Shown here in pieces: positions 17,019 through 26,658 of a DNA stretch of 64,000 bases. The stretch is from NCBI RefSeq assembly GCF_014799995.1, contig NZ_JAAVGY010000003.1, positions 1-64,000 on the forward strand, written 5' to 3'. Position numbers and translations under genes: made by a program. Position 1 is the stretch's first letter; every line of letters begins with the position of its first letter. This DNA comes from Helicobacter sp. (GTDB lineage: Bacteria > Campylobacterota > Campylobacteria > Campylobacterales > Helicobacteraceae). A model generated the notes under the pieces. The model was not told where the DNA came from and made no database searches. It worked only from the letters and a program-made list of their open reading frames with translations.

Positions 17019-17696
17019 TCACAATCTCAAGATTCTAGTATCAAGTGCCTTGCAGTTATTTTCTTGATTTTTGGGTATCTCTTGTGGAATCTCACTAAGG
17101 ATAATTTTATTGTTTGGAATAAGTGGAATCAAAGAAAGATTGCCACTTAAATCTAAAATATCGGCTTTGGCAAAAATTGCTTTAGTCAAGTCCTCTTTGG
17201 ATTCTATCCGAAAGATTCGCTCCAAACCAATTTTTAGTGCATAGTCGCTTAAATCTTTAAGTTCCACTTGTGTTAGAAATTTGGGAAGCAAAATCACCCC
17301 ATCTGCTCCATATACAAGAGATTCTAGCAGTTGATAAGAATCTAGGATTAAAAAATCATAAATCAGTGGAAGGCTCACATAACGGCGGATATAGGTTAGA
17401 ATCTCTAGGGATTCTATCAGAAACGCACTTGCTTCCTTTTCACAATTTTTAGCAATTTGCAAAAATGTTATTTGTGCCTCATTGAAATCCGTCTTTTGGG
17501 ATTTTGCAAATAAATTTTCAGAGAAACCATAGAGGTTTTGAGGGGTAAAATGGGCAGATTTTTTTAAATGTAATGGGCGCGGTTGATAGGGCGTATAGGC
17601 GAGTGCTCGCCCAAGCCATTCTTGCGGGAAACTTTGTGATTTTTTAGTAACAGCTTGTTTGATTTTGGCTATTTCATTCTTAGAAAAATCACGCAA
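17019..17696 (-). CDS. Indole-3-glycerol-phosphate synthase-like protein, catalytic residues missing
   Basis: A 225-residue protein that resembles TrpC in its middle: ILTYIRRYVSLPLIYDF, SYQLLESLVYGADGVILL and KEDLTKAIFAKADILDLSGN align by eye with TrpC segments. The catalytic features look lost. The LRKDF lysine region reads LIYDF, the N-terminal KKASPS motif has no clear match, and the INxRN stretch is DLSGN. It is also shorter than TrpC (about 255). It lies 9 bases downstream of glyS and is probably co-transcribed. It may be a non-catalytic paralogue with a structural or ligand-binding role. No trp gene is nearby. Confidence 0.6.
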   Translation of the reverse strand: MRDFSKNEIAKIKQAVTKKSQSFPQEWLGRALAYTPYQPRPLHLKKSAHFTPQNLYGFSENLFAKSQKTDFNEAQITFLQIAKNCEKEASAFLIESLEILTYIRRYVSLPLIYDFLILDSYQLLESLVYGADGVILLPKFLTQVELKDLSDYALKIGLERIFRIESKEDLTKAIFAKADILDLSGNLSLIPLIPNNKIILSEIPQEIPKNQENNCKALDTRILRL

Positions 17697-17705
17697 ATCT
17701 AAGCC

Positions 17706-19763
17706 CTAGAAGCTAATTTCTTTAATGTCTGCAATCTCCAAAAATGCTTTGTAAATCCTTGCGATGAGGTGTTTGCGATTCTTTTTGAAATCCTCGTCAG
17801 GCGCATTGACGAGCACTTTATCAAAGAATCTATCCAAGATTGGATTAAGTGTCAGCAGTGAGTTTAAACGCGCAGCATAATCACCGCCCTCAAGCAAGCA
17901 AGCATTAAAAGCCTTATAAAGCTCTATTTCTTCTGTTGCAAGCAGTTTGTCCTCTTGAATGCTTAAATCAGAATTTAAATCCACTTCTTTGGTAATGTTT
18001 GCAAGTCTTTTAAAGGTTTGTGATAAAAGATTCTTATCTTGATTTTTAAGTGTGGAATCTAGCGCAATTAGTTTTTGAGAAATTTGCATTAAATCGCGTT
18101 CGTTTGTGGCTAAAACGGCACGCAAGAGTGAGGGATTGAAGTTGAGCATAGAATCTAGCCGCTCTAAAATGAAATTTTCAAGCGTTTTGAGTTCAAAAGT
18201 CTGATAAAGTGGTGCAAGTTTTTCTAAAATCGTCTTTAAATTAAGGGGTAAATGAAAATGCAAGGCAATCTTAATCACTCCATTTGCCGCACGGCGCAGA
18301 GCAAAAGGGTCGCGTGAGCCACTCGGGATTTTTGCAATGCTAAAAAGCCCCATTAGATTATCTAACTTATAAGCAAGGGCGATAAGGGCACTGATAAGGT
18401 TTGAGGGCAAGGCACTTTCTTCAGAATTTGGCAGATATTGTTCTTTGATTGCAAGTGCGACTCTCTCATCATAGCGGAGAGATTTGGCATAATAATAGCC
18501 CATAATCCCCTGCAATTCAGTAAATTCATATACCATTTCGCTCATCAAATCCGCTTTGCTAAGTGTTGTAGCTTGGTCTAGGATTTCACTTAAAAGCCCA
18601 AAATCTGATTCCATTGTAGAGAGTTCTTGTTCAAAGAGTTGGTGTAAAATTTGGACGATTTTGCGCTCACGAGTTGTTTTATCCCACATAGAACCTAAAC
18701 CCTCTACAAATGTTACTTCTTTGAGCCGTTCGGGTTGGAATCCTGCTTTCAAATCATTATGATAAAAGAATAATGCGTCTTCTAAACGCGCACGAAGCAC
18801 CTTGAGATTACCCTCTATGATTGCTTTAGAATCTTTGGCGAGGCTATTGGAAACCACAATGAAGCCATTGTTTAACGTTGCGTCTTTGTAGGTGGCAAAA
18901 TAACGTTGGTTTGTTTTCATAGAAGTGATGATACAAGGAGCTGGAAGCTCCAAGAAATGCGCACTAAATTCGCCAAAAAGTGCCGTAGGATATTCGGTAA
19001 TGCTTACGATTTCTTCTAAAAGCTCTGTATCTAATTCAACTTTAATCCCTTGTGCATTTTCAATCTGTTCAATTTCTGCCAAAATTTTTTCTTTGCGTTT
19101 GGCTTGGTCTAAAATCACGCCCCCATTGCATAAAATGTCAAAATAATTTGGAATATTTTGCACTTCAAAGGGTTCAAAGCTTACATTGCGATGCGCAAAA
19201 GTCTGTGCTTTGCTCTCTATACCATAGAGATTCAAAGGAACAAGTTTGTTATCAAGTAGGCATAAAATCCAAGAAATAGGGCGGATAAAGGAATCTTTCA
19301 AGCTTCCCCAACGCATTGTTTTGCCAAAATTTAGAGATTCTAAAAATTCTTTAATCATTGTTTCTAGGAGTTCAGTAGCTGGCACTTGCGGGGCTTGTTT
19401 TTGGCAATATAGAATCTCTTTTCCCTCTTTGATAGTTGTCGTGGCTTCTTCTTGAGAGATTCCGCATTTTTTGAAAAATCCTAAAGCCGCTGGAGTAGGC
19501 ATATTATCTTTGTAAGCAATGCTTAAGGGAGGTCCGAAAAATTCTAAGGTTTCTGCAGCTTGAAATTGGGGGAAGTTTGAAGCAGTGATGACTAGGCGGC
19601 GCGGCGTATAAAAAAAGTCAAATGCGCAAGTAAGACGATTAGCTGTTAAGATTTTTTGGAATTTGCCTTTGATATTTGGAAGTTCAGCCAAAAATGGAAT
19701 TGCAGGGAGCTCCTCCGTGCCAATTTCAAGCAAAAAAGGACTTGTATTGAGTGCAGTTGTCAT
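17706..19763 (-). CDS. glyS: Glycine–tRNA ligase beta subunit
   Basis: Beta chain of the heterotetrameric glycyl-tRNA synthetase, needed for tRNA recognition. The start at 19763 (MTTALNTSPFLLEIGTEELP) is chosen because AGAGG lies just upstream and LLEIGTEELPA is the conserved N-terminus; an ATG 48 bases further out would add an unrelated leader. About 685 residues, normal for the family. Conserved segments include KTMRWGSLKDSFIRPI, TSMKTNQRYFAT, FVEGLGSMWDKT and SGSRDPFALRRAANG. glyQ is not in the window. Confidence 0.95.
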   Translation of the reverse strand: MTTALNTSPFLLEIGTEELPAIPFLAELPNIKGKFQKILTANRLTCAFDFFYTPRRLVITASNFPQFQAAETLEFFGPPLSIAYKDNMPTPAALGFFKKCGISQEEATTTIKEGKEILYCQKQAPQVPATELLETMIKEFLESLNFGKTMRWGSLKDSFIRPISWILCLLDNKLVPLNLYGIESKAQTFAHRNVSFEPFEVQNIPNYFDILCNGGVILDQAKRKEKILAEIEQIENAQGIKVELDTELLEEIVSITEYPTALFGEFSAHFLELPAPCIITSMKTNQRYFATYKDATLNNGFIVVSNSLAKDSKAIIEGNLKVLRARLEDALFFYHNDLKAGFQPERLKEVTFVEGLGSMWDKTTRERKIVQILHQLFEQELSTMESDFGLLSEILDQATTLSKADLMSEMVYEFTELQGIMGYYYAKSLRYDERVALAIKEQYLPNSEESALPSNLISALIALAYKLDNLMGLFSIAKIPSGSRDPFALRRAANGVIKIALHFHLPLNLKTILEKLAPLYQTFELKTLENFILERLDSMLNFNPSLLRAVLATNERDLMQISQKLIALDSTLKNQDKNLLSQTFKRLANITKEVDLNSDLSIQEDKLLATEEIELYKAFNACLLEGGDYAARLNSLLTLNPILDRFFDKVLVNAPDEDFKKNRKHLIARIYKAFLEIADIKEISF

Positions 19764-19849
19764 TATTACCTCTAAATTAAAAATTCTAAAATTGTAACAA
19801 AATAAACGCAAGAAAAAACTTTAAAATCCATAAATATTGAATTTTAGGA

Positions 19850-19855
19850 TATAAT
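19850..19855 (+). promoter_or_regulatory. -10 box (TATAAT) before the histidine kinase gene
   Basis: TATAAT preceded by TTAGGA in an AT-rich gap between glyS (minus) and the kinase (plus), 14 bases before the ATG. The consensus match and position make it a good -10 candidate; no clear -35 is seen, which is usual in Campylobacterota. Confidence 0.5.
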
Positions 19856-19868
19856 TAATTTAAAGTAA

Positions 19869-21230
19869 ATGTATCAGGGAGAATCGGTGGAATGGCTATC
19901 TAATTGGAATGAGAATTATTCGCTTGCGATTCTATTTTTTGGGCTTGCAGTTTGTTTTTTTGGAATCATTATTTATTTGTTTTTAAATTATAGAAAGCTT
20001 TTAGATGAAATGAAAAACAAAGAAAAGCTTGAAAGTGAGTTATTGAATAAAAATATGCAAATTGAGAGCTTAGGCAAAGAGCTTGCTAATCAGATTGAAT
20101 ATGAGATTGCACAGAGGCTCAAGAGTGATTATACTTACGATTATTTGTTTGAAAATAGCCTTAATGCGATTATTCTAGCACAAGATGAGGATTTGAAAAT
20201 TATCAGGCGCAATAACGCAGCCTTGAATCTGTTTGGAGGGGAAATCTTAAATCATAATATTTTAGAATTGTTTAGTGATAAGACGCATAAAAAGTCTGTA
20301 TTTGAAAAAATCACCCAACTCAAACAAAGCAAATTGCGTCAAAACTTTCGTTTAGATTTATGCGTAGCGGATTCCACTATCCCTGTGGTTGTCTCTATTC
20401 ACTTTATGAACTTCGCCCAAAAAATCACCCTATACTTTGCATTTGTGGATATTTCAGATATTGCAAAACTAGAAAATGAATTGAGCAATAAACGCGTAGT
20501 CTTAATGCAGAAAAACAAAGAAGAAGCAATGGGCAAAATGCTAGGAAATATCGCACATCAGTGGAAACAGCCTTTAAACTCTCTCTATCTGCTTTGCCAG
20601 AATCTCAAAGAAATGAATCAATACAATGAATTAAATAGTGAAAATTTTGAAAAATATATTCAAATGATGGCAAAACAAATTGACTTTATGTCCAAGACGA
20701 TTGACGCATTCCGAGAATTTTACAATCCTAGCAAGAATGAAGAGGAATTTGAAATTTATTATGCAATCAAAGAAATGTTGGAATTGTTTTATGGGCTTGT
20801 GGATAAAAGAATCAGTATCAAAATGCAGCCCTGTAAGGAAAAGAAGCAGCTCAAAACTTATGCAAACAAAAACGAATTGCAGCAAGTAATGATTGTTTTA
20901 TTAGATAATGCGATTGATGCTATCAAGGCGCGCCTCAATAATGGAGAAATTAAAGAGGGAAAAATCCGCATTCATTGTGCAATGGAACAAAATATTGCAG
21001 GAGTTAAAGTCTGCGTGATTCGCGTGCAAGACAATGGAGGAGGGATTAATACAGGAATTGCGAGAAAGATATTTGACGCATTTTTCACCACTAAAGGAAG
21101 TGGTAGTGGAATGGGGTTAGCAATGGCGCAAATGATTTTAGATAAAATGGAGGGGAGAATCACATTTGTCAATGAAAAAGAGGGGGCGGAGTTTAAGATT
21201 GAGCTACCGATACAAATCAAAAATCAATAG
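19869..21230 (+). CDS. PAS-domain sensor histidine kinase, orphan
   Basis: Membrane kinase of 453 residues with one hydrophobic helix (about 18–41), a coiled coil (42–85), a PAS-like domain (about 90–205), the H-box GNIAHQWKQPLNSL with H230, and an HATPase domain (DNAIDAI N-box, VQDNGGGI G1, GSGSGMGLAMAQ G2). The AHQWKQPL box is typical of Campylobacterota kinases. With no periplasmic domain it probably senses an intracellular or membrane-redox signal. No response regulator is adjacent; the next gene is a chemoreceptor. Confidence 0.88.
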   Translation: MYQGESVEWLSNWNENYSLAILFFGLAVCFFGIIIYLFLNYRKLLDEMKNKEKLESELLNKNMQIESLGKELANQIEYEIAQRLKSDYTYDYLFENSLNAIILAQDEDLKIIRRNNAALNLFGGEILNHNILELFSDKTHKKSVFEKITQLKQSKLRQNFRLDLCVADSTIPVVVSIHFMNFAQKITLYFAFVDISDIAKLENELSNKRVVLMQKNKEEAMGKMLGNIAHQWKQPLNSLYLLCQNLKEMNQYNELNSENFEKYIQMMAKQIDFMSKTIDAFREFYNPSKNEEEFEIYYAIKEMLELFYGLVDKRISIKMQPCKEKKQLKTYANKNELQQVMIVLLDNAIDAIKARLNNGEIKEGKIRIHCAMEQNIAGVKVCVIRVQDNGGGINTGIARKIFDAFFTTKGSGSGMGLAMAQMILDKMEGRITFVNEKEGAEFKIELPIQIKNQ

Positions 21231-21290
21231 TCCAAGCTATTTTAAATGATTTGATTAATTGCACTAGAGAAACAAAGTTTAACCAATTTT

Positions 21291-21314
21291 TATAATAGCA
21301 TTGCTATAATAGCA
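21291..21314 (+). promoter_or_regulatory. Duplicated -10 box before the haem chemoreceptor gene
   Basis: TATAATAGCA occurs at 21291–21300 and again at 21305–21314, 14 bases apart. The second is preceded by TTGC, giving an extended -10. Either could drive the chemoreceptor gene starting at 21367. The repeat might give two transcription starts. Confidence 0.4.
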
Positions 21315-21366
21315 TAAATATTGATTAAGCTTTAAGTTTTGTAAGCTATCATGAGAGAGGCAATTA

Positions 21367-22956
21367 ATGCTAAAGACAATCCGAGCTAAAATCATCGTAA
21401 TGATTATTGTATTTTTGTTAGCTCTTTTGGGAATGGTTCATTATAATTTGTTAAGAGGTTTTGACACTATTGCCCAAAGCAGTTCTACTAATGAGTTGCA
21501 TCAGTTAAATGCTATGCTTTTTGAGGGCTTGAAAGTCGCGATGAATACGGGAGATCCAGAAATCATTGGCGGATTTATTGAGGGCTCTAAGAAAGTTCCG
21601 GGTATCACAAATATGGAAGTTTTCCCCTCTCAAGCGATTATTGAGTTAATGGGCTTGAGTAAAGCTTATACCACAGCTCCAGAGATTTTGGAAGTCTTTA
21701 AGAGCAAAAAAGAATTTATCAGAACCTATAAAGCGGATAACGACCAAGGTTATTTGATGGCAAAGCCTATCATTGCAGAGGATTCTTGTTTGATGTGTCA
21801 CGCGACTTCACAAGCAGGAGAGGTGTTAGGAGTGGCTGAAATGCAAATTTCAAGCCAAGAATTGATGAATCGCTCCCAAGAGATTCAGTTTAAGATTCTG
21901 TTTTGGATGGTGAGTGTTAGTATCATTGCTTTACTCGTCTTGCTTTTCTTGTTTAATCGTTGGGTGTTTAATCCAATTTCAAATCTTGCGAATGTGGCTT
22001 ATGACCTTTCACAAGGGGAGGGAGATTTAACGAAACGTCTGCCAATTAAAAATGAAGATGAGATTGCGAAAGCAAGTTCTTATATCAATGACTTTATCCA
22101 AAAGATTGATAATACCGTTGCAGACGCAAAGGACGCAAGTCATCAAAATATTTTGCAATCCACACAACTTTCTAACGCATCAAAAGAAATTGACGAACGC
22201 ATTGAATGTTTGGTGCAAATTGTAGAGCGAAGCACGAAGCTTGGCAATAATATTGAATTAATGCTAAACGATTCTATGGCTTTAGTGCAAAAAAGTGCGC
22301 ACGATATTCAAGATTCTGCTAAGCAGCTTGCTAAGACAAAAGAACTTTTGTTAAAAGTAATTAACGAAGTGCAAGGGAATGTCAGCACAGAACGGGATAT
22401 TGCGGAACGTCTTTCACAAACTGCGCAAGAAACAGATAAAATCAAGGGTGTTTTAACTATTATCGCAGAAATTGCCGACCATACAAGCTTACTTGCGTTA
22501 AATGCCAATATAGAAGCGGCACGCGCAGGAGGAGCAGGAAGAGGATTCGCAGTTGTTGCCGATGAAGTGCGCAAACTAGCGGAACGCACACAAAAAAGTT
22601 TAGGTGAAATCAATGCGGTAGTCAATACGATTATCCAATCTGTTTCTGATGCGAATAATGCAATGGGGGCAAATGTACAAAACACTATCAGTATCGCAGA
22701 CGCTTCAATAGAAGGCACAGATGATTTAGAAACAAGCGTGAAGTCTTTAGAAGATGCCGTAGAAGCCTCTTCTCAATCCTTGCAGAAAACAAACGAACTT
22801 TTTGAGGCGGTGAATGATATTTTAAAACAAGTCAGTGAAGTGCAGAGATTAACTGATGAAAACAGCAAGGCAGTGCATTTGATTGATGGAATCTCTAAAG
22901 AAATTTCTCAAAAGGCGAGTGCGTTAAATAGTCAATTAGATTCCTTTAAGGTTTGA
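21367..22956 (+). CDS. Methyl-accepting chemotaxis protein with periplasmic c-type haem site
   Basis: Chemoreceptor of 529 residues: TM1 (about 9–28), a periplasmic sensor of about 145 residues resembling the Tll0287-like/DUF3365 domain, TM2 (about 173–196), HAMP, and a cytoplasmic signalling domain with hairpin tip [40 protein letters not shown]. The sensor carries C141-L-M-C144-H145, a covalent haem c motif, close to the end of the domain. Haem-c sensor domains in chemoreceptors are known in Geobacter and Desulfovibrio and detect redox or gas ligands. No C-terminal CheR/CheB pentapeptide is visible. It likely guides energy taxis. Confidence 0.87.
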   Translation: MLKTIRAKIIVMIIVFLLALLGMVHYNLLRGFDTIAQSSSTNELHQLNAMLFEGLKVAMNTGDPEIIGGFIEGSKKVPGITNMEVFPSQAIIELMGLSKAYTTAPEILEVFKSKKEFIRTYKADNDQGYLMAKPIIAEDSCLMCHATSQAGEVLGVAEMQISSQELMNRSQEIQFKILFWMVSVSIIALLVLLFLFNRWVFNPISNLANVAYDLSQGEGDLTKRLPIKNEDEIAKASSYINDFIQKIDNTVADAKDASHQNILQSTQLSNASKEIDERIECLVQIVERSTKLGNNIELMLNDSMALVQKSAHDIQDSAKQLAKTKELLLKVINEVQGNVSTERDIAERLSQTAQETDKIKGVLTIIAEIADHTSLLALNANIEAARAGGAGRGFAVVADEVRKLAERTQKSLGEINAVVNTIIQSVSDANNAMGANVQNTISIADASIEGTDDLETSVKSLEDAVEASSQSLQKTNELFEAVNDILKQVSEVQRLTDENSKAVHLIDGISKEISQKASALNSQLDSFKV

Positions 22957-22965
22957 TTTAAGATT

Positions 22966-22998
22966 CTGCAATTTTTACGCGCCTTGAAAGAATTGCAG
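22966..22998 (+). terminator. Hairpin after the chemoreceptor gene
   Basis: CTGCAATT (22966–22973) pairs with AATTGCAG (22991–22998) around a 17-base loop, ten bases after the stop. The following sequence is AT-rich but without a strong T run, so it may be a weak terminator. Confidence 0.35.
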
Positions 22999-23061
22999 GA
23001 TTTATCAATTCTTATTCTAATTTTGGCTATAATGAAATAATTTCAAATGAAAGGAGCAACA

Positions 23062-23832
23062 ATGCAGATAGGAACAAACTCTTATTTTAACTTGCAAAAT
23101 TACTCCAATGATTTTCAGACACAAAATTCTCAAAAAACTTTTGGTGCGCGAGATTCGCAGAGTGTGCCATTTAATGAAGCAGCCAATGAAAAGGAATCGC
23201 AAAATACAGACATAACTGCACCAGAATCTCCTAATGGCGAAAAGCTAGACCCAAGCAAGCAACAATATGTGCGTGAGTTAGCTGCAATTGATGCGAGCGT
23301 GCGTGCGCACGAAGCGGCACATATTGGGGCAGGAGCGGGTGTAGTCAGTGGAGGTGCTACTTTTGGTTATACGCGCGGACCAGATGGTAAAATGTATGCG
23401 ACTTCCGGTGAAGTGCCAATCTCTATGAAAGAGGGTAGGACGCCAGAGGAAACTATCCAAAATGCGCGTCAAATTGTTTCTGCTGCGATGGCTCCGGCAG
23501 ACCCAAGCCCACAAGATTATAAAGTAGCGGCGAATGCTGCACAAATGGAAGCACAGGCAAGAAGCGAACAAGCAGCAGAGCGAACAGAGGAAATCAAGCA
23601 ACAAACAGAGGATTCTAGCAATACGCAAGATTCTCAAGGGCTAGATTCTAAGAGTTCAGAGGGTTCTATGAATCGGGATTTTGCCAATATAGAATCCGTA
23701 AATGCAAATACTTCAGACGCGCAAGAGAGAAAGCCATTTCTTGAAAATGCGCTTGCCGCCTATGCGATAAAAAGTTATACGGCAAATGCAGCAAGCAATT
23801 CTTATATTCCAAGACTTGATATTGCGGGTTAA
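23062..23832 (+). CDS. Putative metalloprotease, SprA-related family (HEAAH)
   Basis: Protein of about 256 residues. A low-complexity N-terminus (1–65) precedes a conserved core with RAHEAAHIGAGAGVVSGG (zinc motif HEAAH at 83–87), YTRGPDGKMYATSGEVPI, TIQNARQIVSAAMAPADPS and a helical Gln/Ala-rich segment. The C-terminal 80 residues are polar and variable. This matches the SprA-related (PF12118) putative metalloproteases common in Campylobacterota. ATG 23062 is preferred because AAAGGAG (23049–23055) lies seven bases upstream; the in-frame ATG at 23047 has none. No signal peptide. Substrate unknown. Confidence 0.78.
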   Translation: MQIGTNSYFNLQNYSNDFQTQNSQKTFGARDSQSVPFNEAANEKESQNTDITAPESPNGEKLDPSKQQYVRELAAIDASVRAHEAAHIGAGAGVVSGGATFGYTRGPDGKMYATSGEVPISMKEGRTPEETIQNARQIVSAAMAPADPSPQDYKVAANAAQMEAQARSEQAAERTEEIKQQTEDSSNTQDSQGLDSKSSEGSMNRDFANIESVNANTSDAQERKPFLENALAAYAIKSYTANAASNSYIPRLDIAG

Positions 23833-23854
23833 TTCTTAAGGATTTGCTTCATTA

Positions 23855-24568
23855 ATGCTTTTTAGAAGTTTTGTGCAGACATTACCGGTATTTATGGGCT
23901 ATTTGCCTCTTGGAATCGCATTTGGGATTCTATTTTCTAAATTGCAATTGGCTTGGTACTTTGGCATTTTGAGTTCAATTTTAATTTTTACAGGAGCAGG
24001 GCAGTTTTTGCTTGTTTCCTTGCTTGCAATCCACGCTGGATTTTTTCAGATTGCCCTTGCTTCATTTCTCCTTAATATTCGCCATATGTTTTATTCTTTG
24101 GCAATTACTGATGAAATCAAGAGTTTTGGTATTGGCAAATATTACATTCTTTTTGGGCTTACAGACGAAACATTTGCGGTGTTAAAAACCAATAAAGAAA
24201 CTTTGAATCTTAGCCAAAAGGAAATAGAAAAAAACTACCTTTATATCACTTTTTTTGACCATCTTTATTGGGTATTTGGTTGTGGAGTTGGAATCTTTTT
24301 GGGTGAGAAGTTGGGATTCCAACCCGATGGTGTTGAGTTTGCATTAACAGCACTCTTTAGTGTGCTCACTCTAGCATTATTACGAAATTCCGCAAACAAA
24401 AAGCCTTTTTATCTTGCCTTGGTGCTTGGAATCTTAGGGCTTCTTATTTTTCCAAATGAGCAATTTTTGATTTTAAGTATGGTGTGTGGAATCGTAATTT
24501 TGTTGGTTTTTAGAAAATGGATTGCAGCGAATGAAAGCAAGACACAAAAGCTATCTAACGAGGGGTAG
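23855..24568 (+). CDS. azlC: AzlC-family branched-chain amino acid exporter subunit
   Basis: Large subunit of the AzlCD exporter for branched-chain amino acids. It has 237 residues, about seven hydrophobic helices and the family N-terminus TLPVFMGYLPLGIAFGIL, then FTGAGQFLLVSLLA and LLNIRHMFYSLA. azlD starts two bases after its stop, the usual pair. AAGGA lies upstream of the ATG. Confidence 0.9.
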   Translation: MLFRSFVQTLPVFMGYLPLGIAFGILFSKLQLAWYFGILSSILIFTGAGQFLLVSLLAIHAGFFQIALASFLLNIRHMFYSLAITDEIKSFGIGKYYILFGLTDETFAVLKTNKETLNLSQKEIEKNYLYITFFDHLYWVFGCGVGIFLGEKLGFQPDGVEFALTALFSVLTLALLRNSANKKPFYLALVLGILGLLIFPNEQFLILSMVCGIVILLVFRKWIAANESKTQKLSNEG

Positions 24569-24570
24569 AT

Positions 24571-24912
24571 ATGGAAGTGCAAATCAATGAGGATTTAGAT
24601 ACGCTTTATATTTGTTGGGCAATTTTTGCCGCATCTTTTGGCACTGCTTTGACGCGATTCTTACCTTTTTTCGCGCTTAAAAATGCAACCCATAATCCCT
24701 TGTTGCGTTATTTGCAAGAAACAATGCCTTTGCTTATTATGACGCTTCTTGTGTTTTTTAGTCTCAAAGATACTGCTTGGAGTGAGACTTATGGGGCTTA
24801 TGAAATTGGAGGGATTCTCTGTGCTAGCGTGTGTTTTATCCTATCTAAAAACTCCGTATTAAGCATATTTGTAGGGATTATTTTTTATATTTTTGCATTG
24901 AAAATGTTTTAA
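24571..24912 (+). CDS. azlD: AzlD-family branched-chain amino acid exporter subunit
   Basis: Small membrane partner of AzlC, 113 residues with about four helices. TALTRFLPFFAL and TMPLLIMTLLVFFSLKD match the family (R-x-LPF near the start). It directly follows azlC with GAGGGG ahead of the ATG, and precedes an ArsC-like gene by 10 bases. Confidence 0.88.
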   Translation: MEVQINEDLDTLYICWAIFAASFGTALTRFLPFFALKNATHNPLLRYLQETMPLLIMTLLVFFSLKDTAWSETYGAYEIGGILCASVCFILSKNSVLSIFVGIIFYIFALKMF

Positions 24913-24922
24913 AAGGAATGAA

Positions 24923-25270
24923 ATGATAAGAGTTTATGGGATTAAAAACTGCGGAAGCGTTAAAAAGGCATTGAACTTCTTAGAATCTAAAGCAATTCCC
25001 TATCAATTTGTAGATTTCAAAGCCATTTCTCCAACGCATAAAGATTTAGAGCATTGGTTAGAGTTTGTTAGCCTAGAGGCACTATTCAATAAAAAAGGTA
25101 CAACTTATAGAAACTTGGGATTGAAGAATTTGGAATTAACTTCAGCAGAGATTGAGGAATGGCTCATAAAACAACCTATGTTAATTAAGCGACCTGTGAT
25201 TGAATATCCGAACGGGGTTATTGTAGGATTTGATGAGGAATTTTATAAAAATGTGCAATGGTTAAGATGA
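24923..25270 (+). CDS. ArsC/Spx-family thioredoxin-fold protein (YffB-like)
   Basis: Soluble 115-residue protein. The N-terminal YGIKNCGSVKKAL holds a single active-site-type cysteine (C10), and the family end motif LIKRPVIEY is present. This matches the ArsC/YffB group; arsenate reduction is not implied and glutathione-dependent thiol reductase activity has been proposed for YffB. Preceded by AAAAGGAATG. The next gene's ATG overlaps its stop. Confidence 0.82.
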   Translation: MIRVYGIKNCGSVKKALNFLESKAIPYQFVDFKAISPTHKDLEHWLEFVSLEALFNKKGTTYRNLGLKNLELTSAEIEEWLIKQPMLIKRPVIEYPNGVIVGFDEEFYKNVQWLR

Positions 25271-26658
25271 GAAAATCAATGATGATAAAAATAAAAATCT
25301 CAATATTTTTCATTATGGGATTAATTCCTTTATTAATTTTTAGTGGTTGTGCAAGATTAGGGAATCCACAAGAGATTCTCATCAATCTCCCTGCGCAAGA
25401 TTTAGAGCCTTTTGTCAAAGAATCACGAAGTTTAAAGCATTCCGAGCAAGTAATGCTAAAACAAGAATATTTGACACAATTTTTTTCTCCTTTTGAAAAG
25501 CAACCCAGATATAGTGTGGAAGAAATGCGGTGGAGTTTGAATGCAGCCTATCAAAAGTTGGGCTTTGGAGAAAATTTACTACCTTATCAAAAAAAAGAAA
25601 TTGAATTGTTGGAGTTTGAAGCCAATTTGGACGCTTATCCAAGCGTGAAAAAACCAGCAATTATTACACGAAGTTCCAATTTACGCGTTTTGCCTACCAA
25701 TAAACCAAGATTCTACAACCCAAGCGAGGCGGGGGAGGGATTTCCTTTTGATTATTGGCAAAATTCCTCTATTTATTTGGGCACTCCTGTGCTTATCACA
25801 CACTATTCGCGTTCAAAGAAATGGGCATTTGTGGAGAGTGGATTTGTCAGTGGGTGGATTTTGACATTAGATGTCGGAATCCTCAACGATAATCAAGTGA
25901 GAGATTTGAAGCAGACAAAAGATTTTTTGGTAGTTACAAAAGACTTAACACCCATCAAGAATTATCATCAAGAGTATTTAGAATCTGCACGCATTGGTAT
26001 GCTTTTGCCCCTACTTGGAAGCACTAGAAGTAAATACGAAAGTCAAATTTTTTTACGCGATTCTCGCGGATATGCTTATGCGCGTCAAGTGGTATTAGAC
26101 CAAGATTCCTTTGCAAAATTCCCGATGAGTTTTTCTAGTCAAAAGGTTGCTTTTTTAGCACAAGGAATCATAGGTGAAAAATATGGTTGGGGTGGAATGT
26201 TTGGAAATAGAGATTGTTCTATGTTTTTGCGAGATATTTTAGGAAATTTTGGATTCTATCTGCCTAGAAATTCACAAGCGCAAATACGACAGAATCCTGC
26301 AAAAGACACCCAAGATTTGTATTTTGATTTGAGTGCTTTCAATGTAGAGCAAAAGAAAGCAATGATTTTGCAAAATGCGATTCCATTTGGAACATTGTTT
26401 GGTATGAGGGGACATATTATGCTTTATCTTGGGCAGCTAGATGGGCAAATTTATATCCTACACGACATTTGGGGATTAAGAACGCTACAAAATGAAACAC
26501 AAGAAGGAAGAAAAATTATCGGTAAAATTGCAATTACTCCACTTGAAATTGGCAAAGATATACAGGGTATCAATCAAGACAAATTGCTAATTCATCGCAT
26601 TTATGGTATGCGAAATTTGTTTTTAGAAAGTGATTTTGATAATGCAAATCCAAAATGA
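25267..26658 (+). CDS. SH3 and NlpC/P60 domain lipoprotein, putative cell-wall peptidase
   Basis: Likely outer-membrane or periplasmic lipoprotein that cleaves stem peptides. The signal peptide ends in the lipobox IFSGC. A stabilising N-terminal domain and two SH3-like modules (ITRSSNLRVLPTN; LGTPVLITHYSRSKKWAFVES) precede the NlpC/P60 domain: GEKYGWGGMFGNRDCSMF with nucleophile C317, and RGHIMLYLG with H383. The ATG at 25267 overlaps the previous stop (ATGA); one at 25258 is also possible. It matches the H. pylori protein next to mqo as I recall. Here znuC separates the two. Confidence 0.85.
   Translation: MRKSMMIKIKISIFFIMGLIPLLIFSGCARLGNPQEILINLPAQDLEPFVKESRSLKHSEQVMLKQEYLTQFFSPFEKQPRYSVEEMRWSLNAAYQKLGFGENLLPYQKKEIELLEFEANLDAYPSVKKPAIITRSSNLRVLPTNKPRFYNPSEAGEGFPFDYWQNSSIYLGTPVLITHYSRSKKWAFVESGFVSGWILTLDVGILNDNQVRDLKQTKDFLVVTKDLTPIKNYHQEYLESARIGMLLPLLGSTRSKYESQIFLRDSRGYAYARQVVLDQDSFAKFPMSFSSQKVAFLAQGIIGEKYGWGGMFGNRDCSMFLRDILGNFGFYLPRNSQAQIRQNPAKDTQDLYFDLSAFNVEQKKAMILQNAIPFGTLFGMRGHIMLYLGQLDGQIYILHDIWGLRTLQNETQEGRKIIGKIAITPLEIGKDIQGINQDKLLIHRIYGMRNLFLESDFDNANPK

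Noticed and set aside
22308..22718. 136-residue frame antisense to the chemoreceptor
   Set aside because: It mirrors the conserved signalling hairpin codons on the other strand and has no Shine-Dalgarno or family match.
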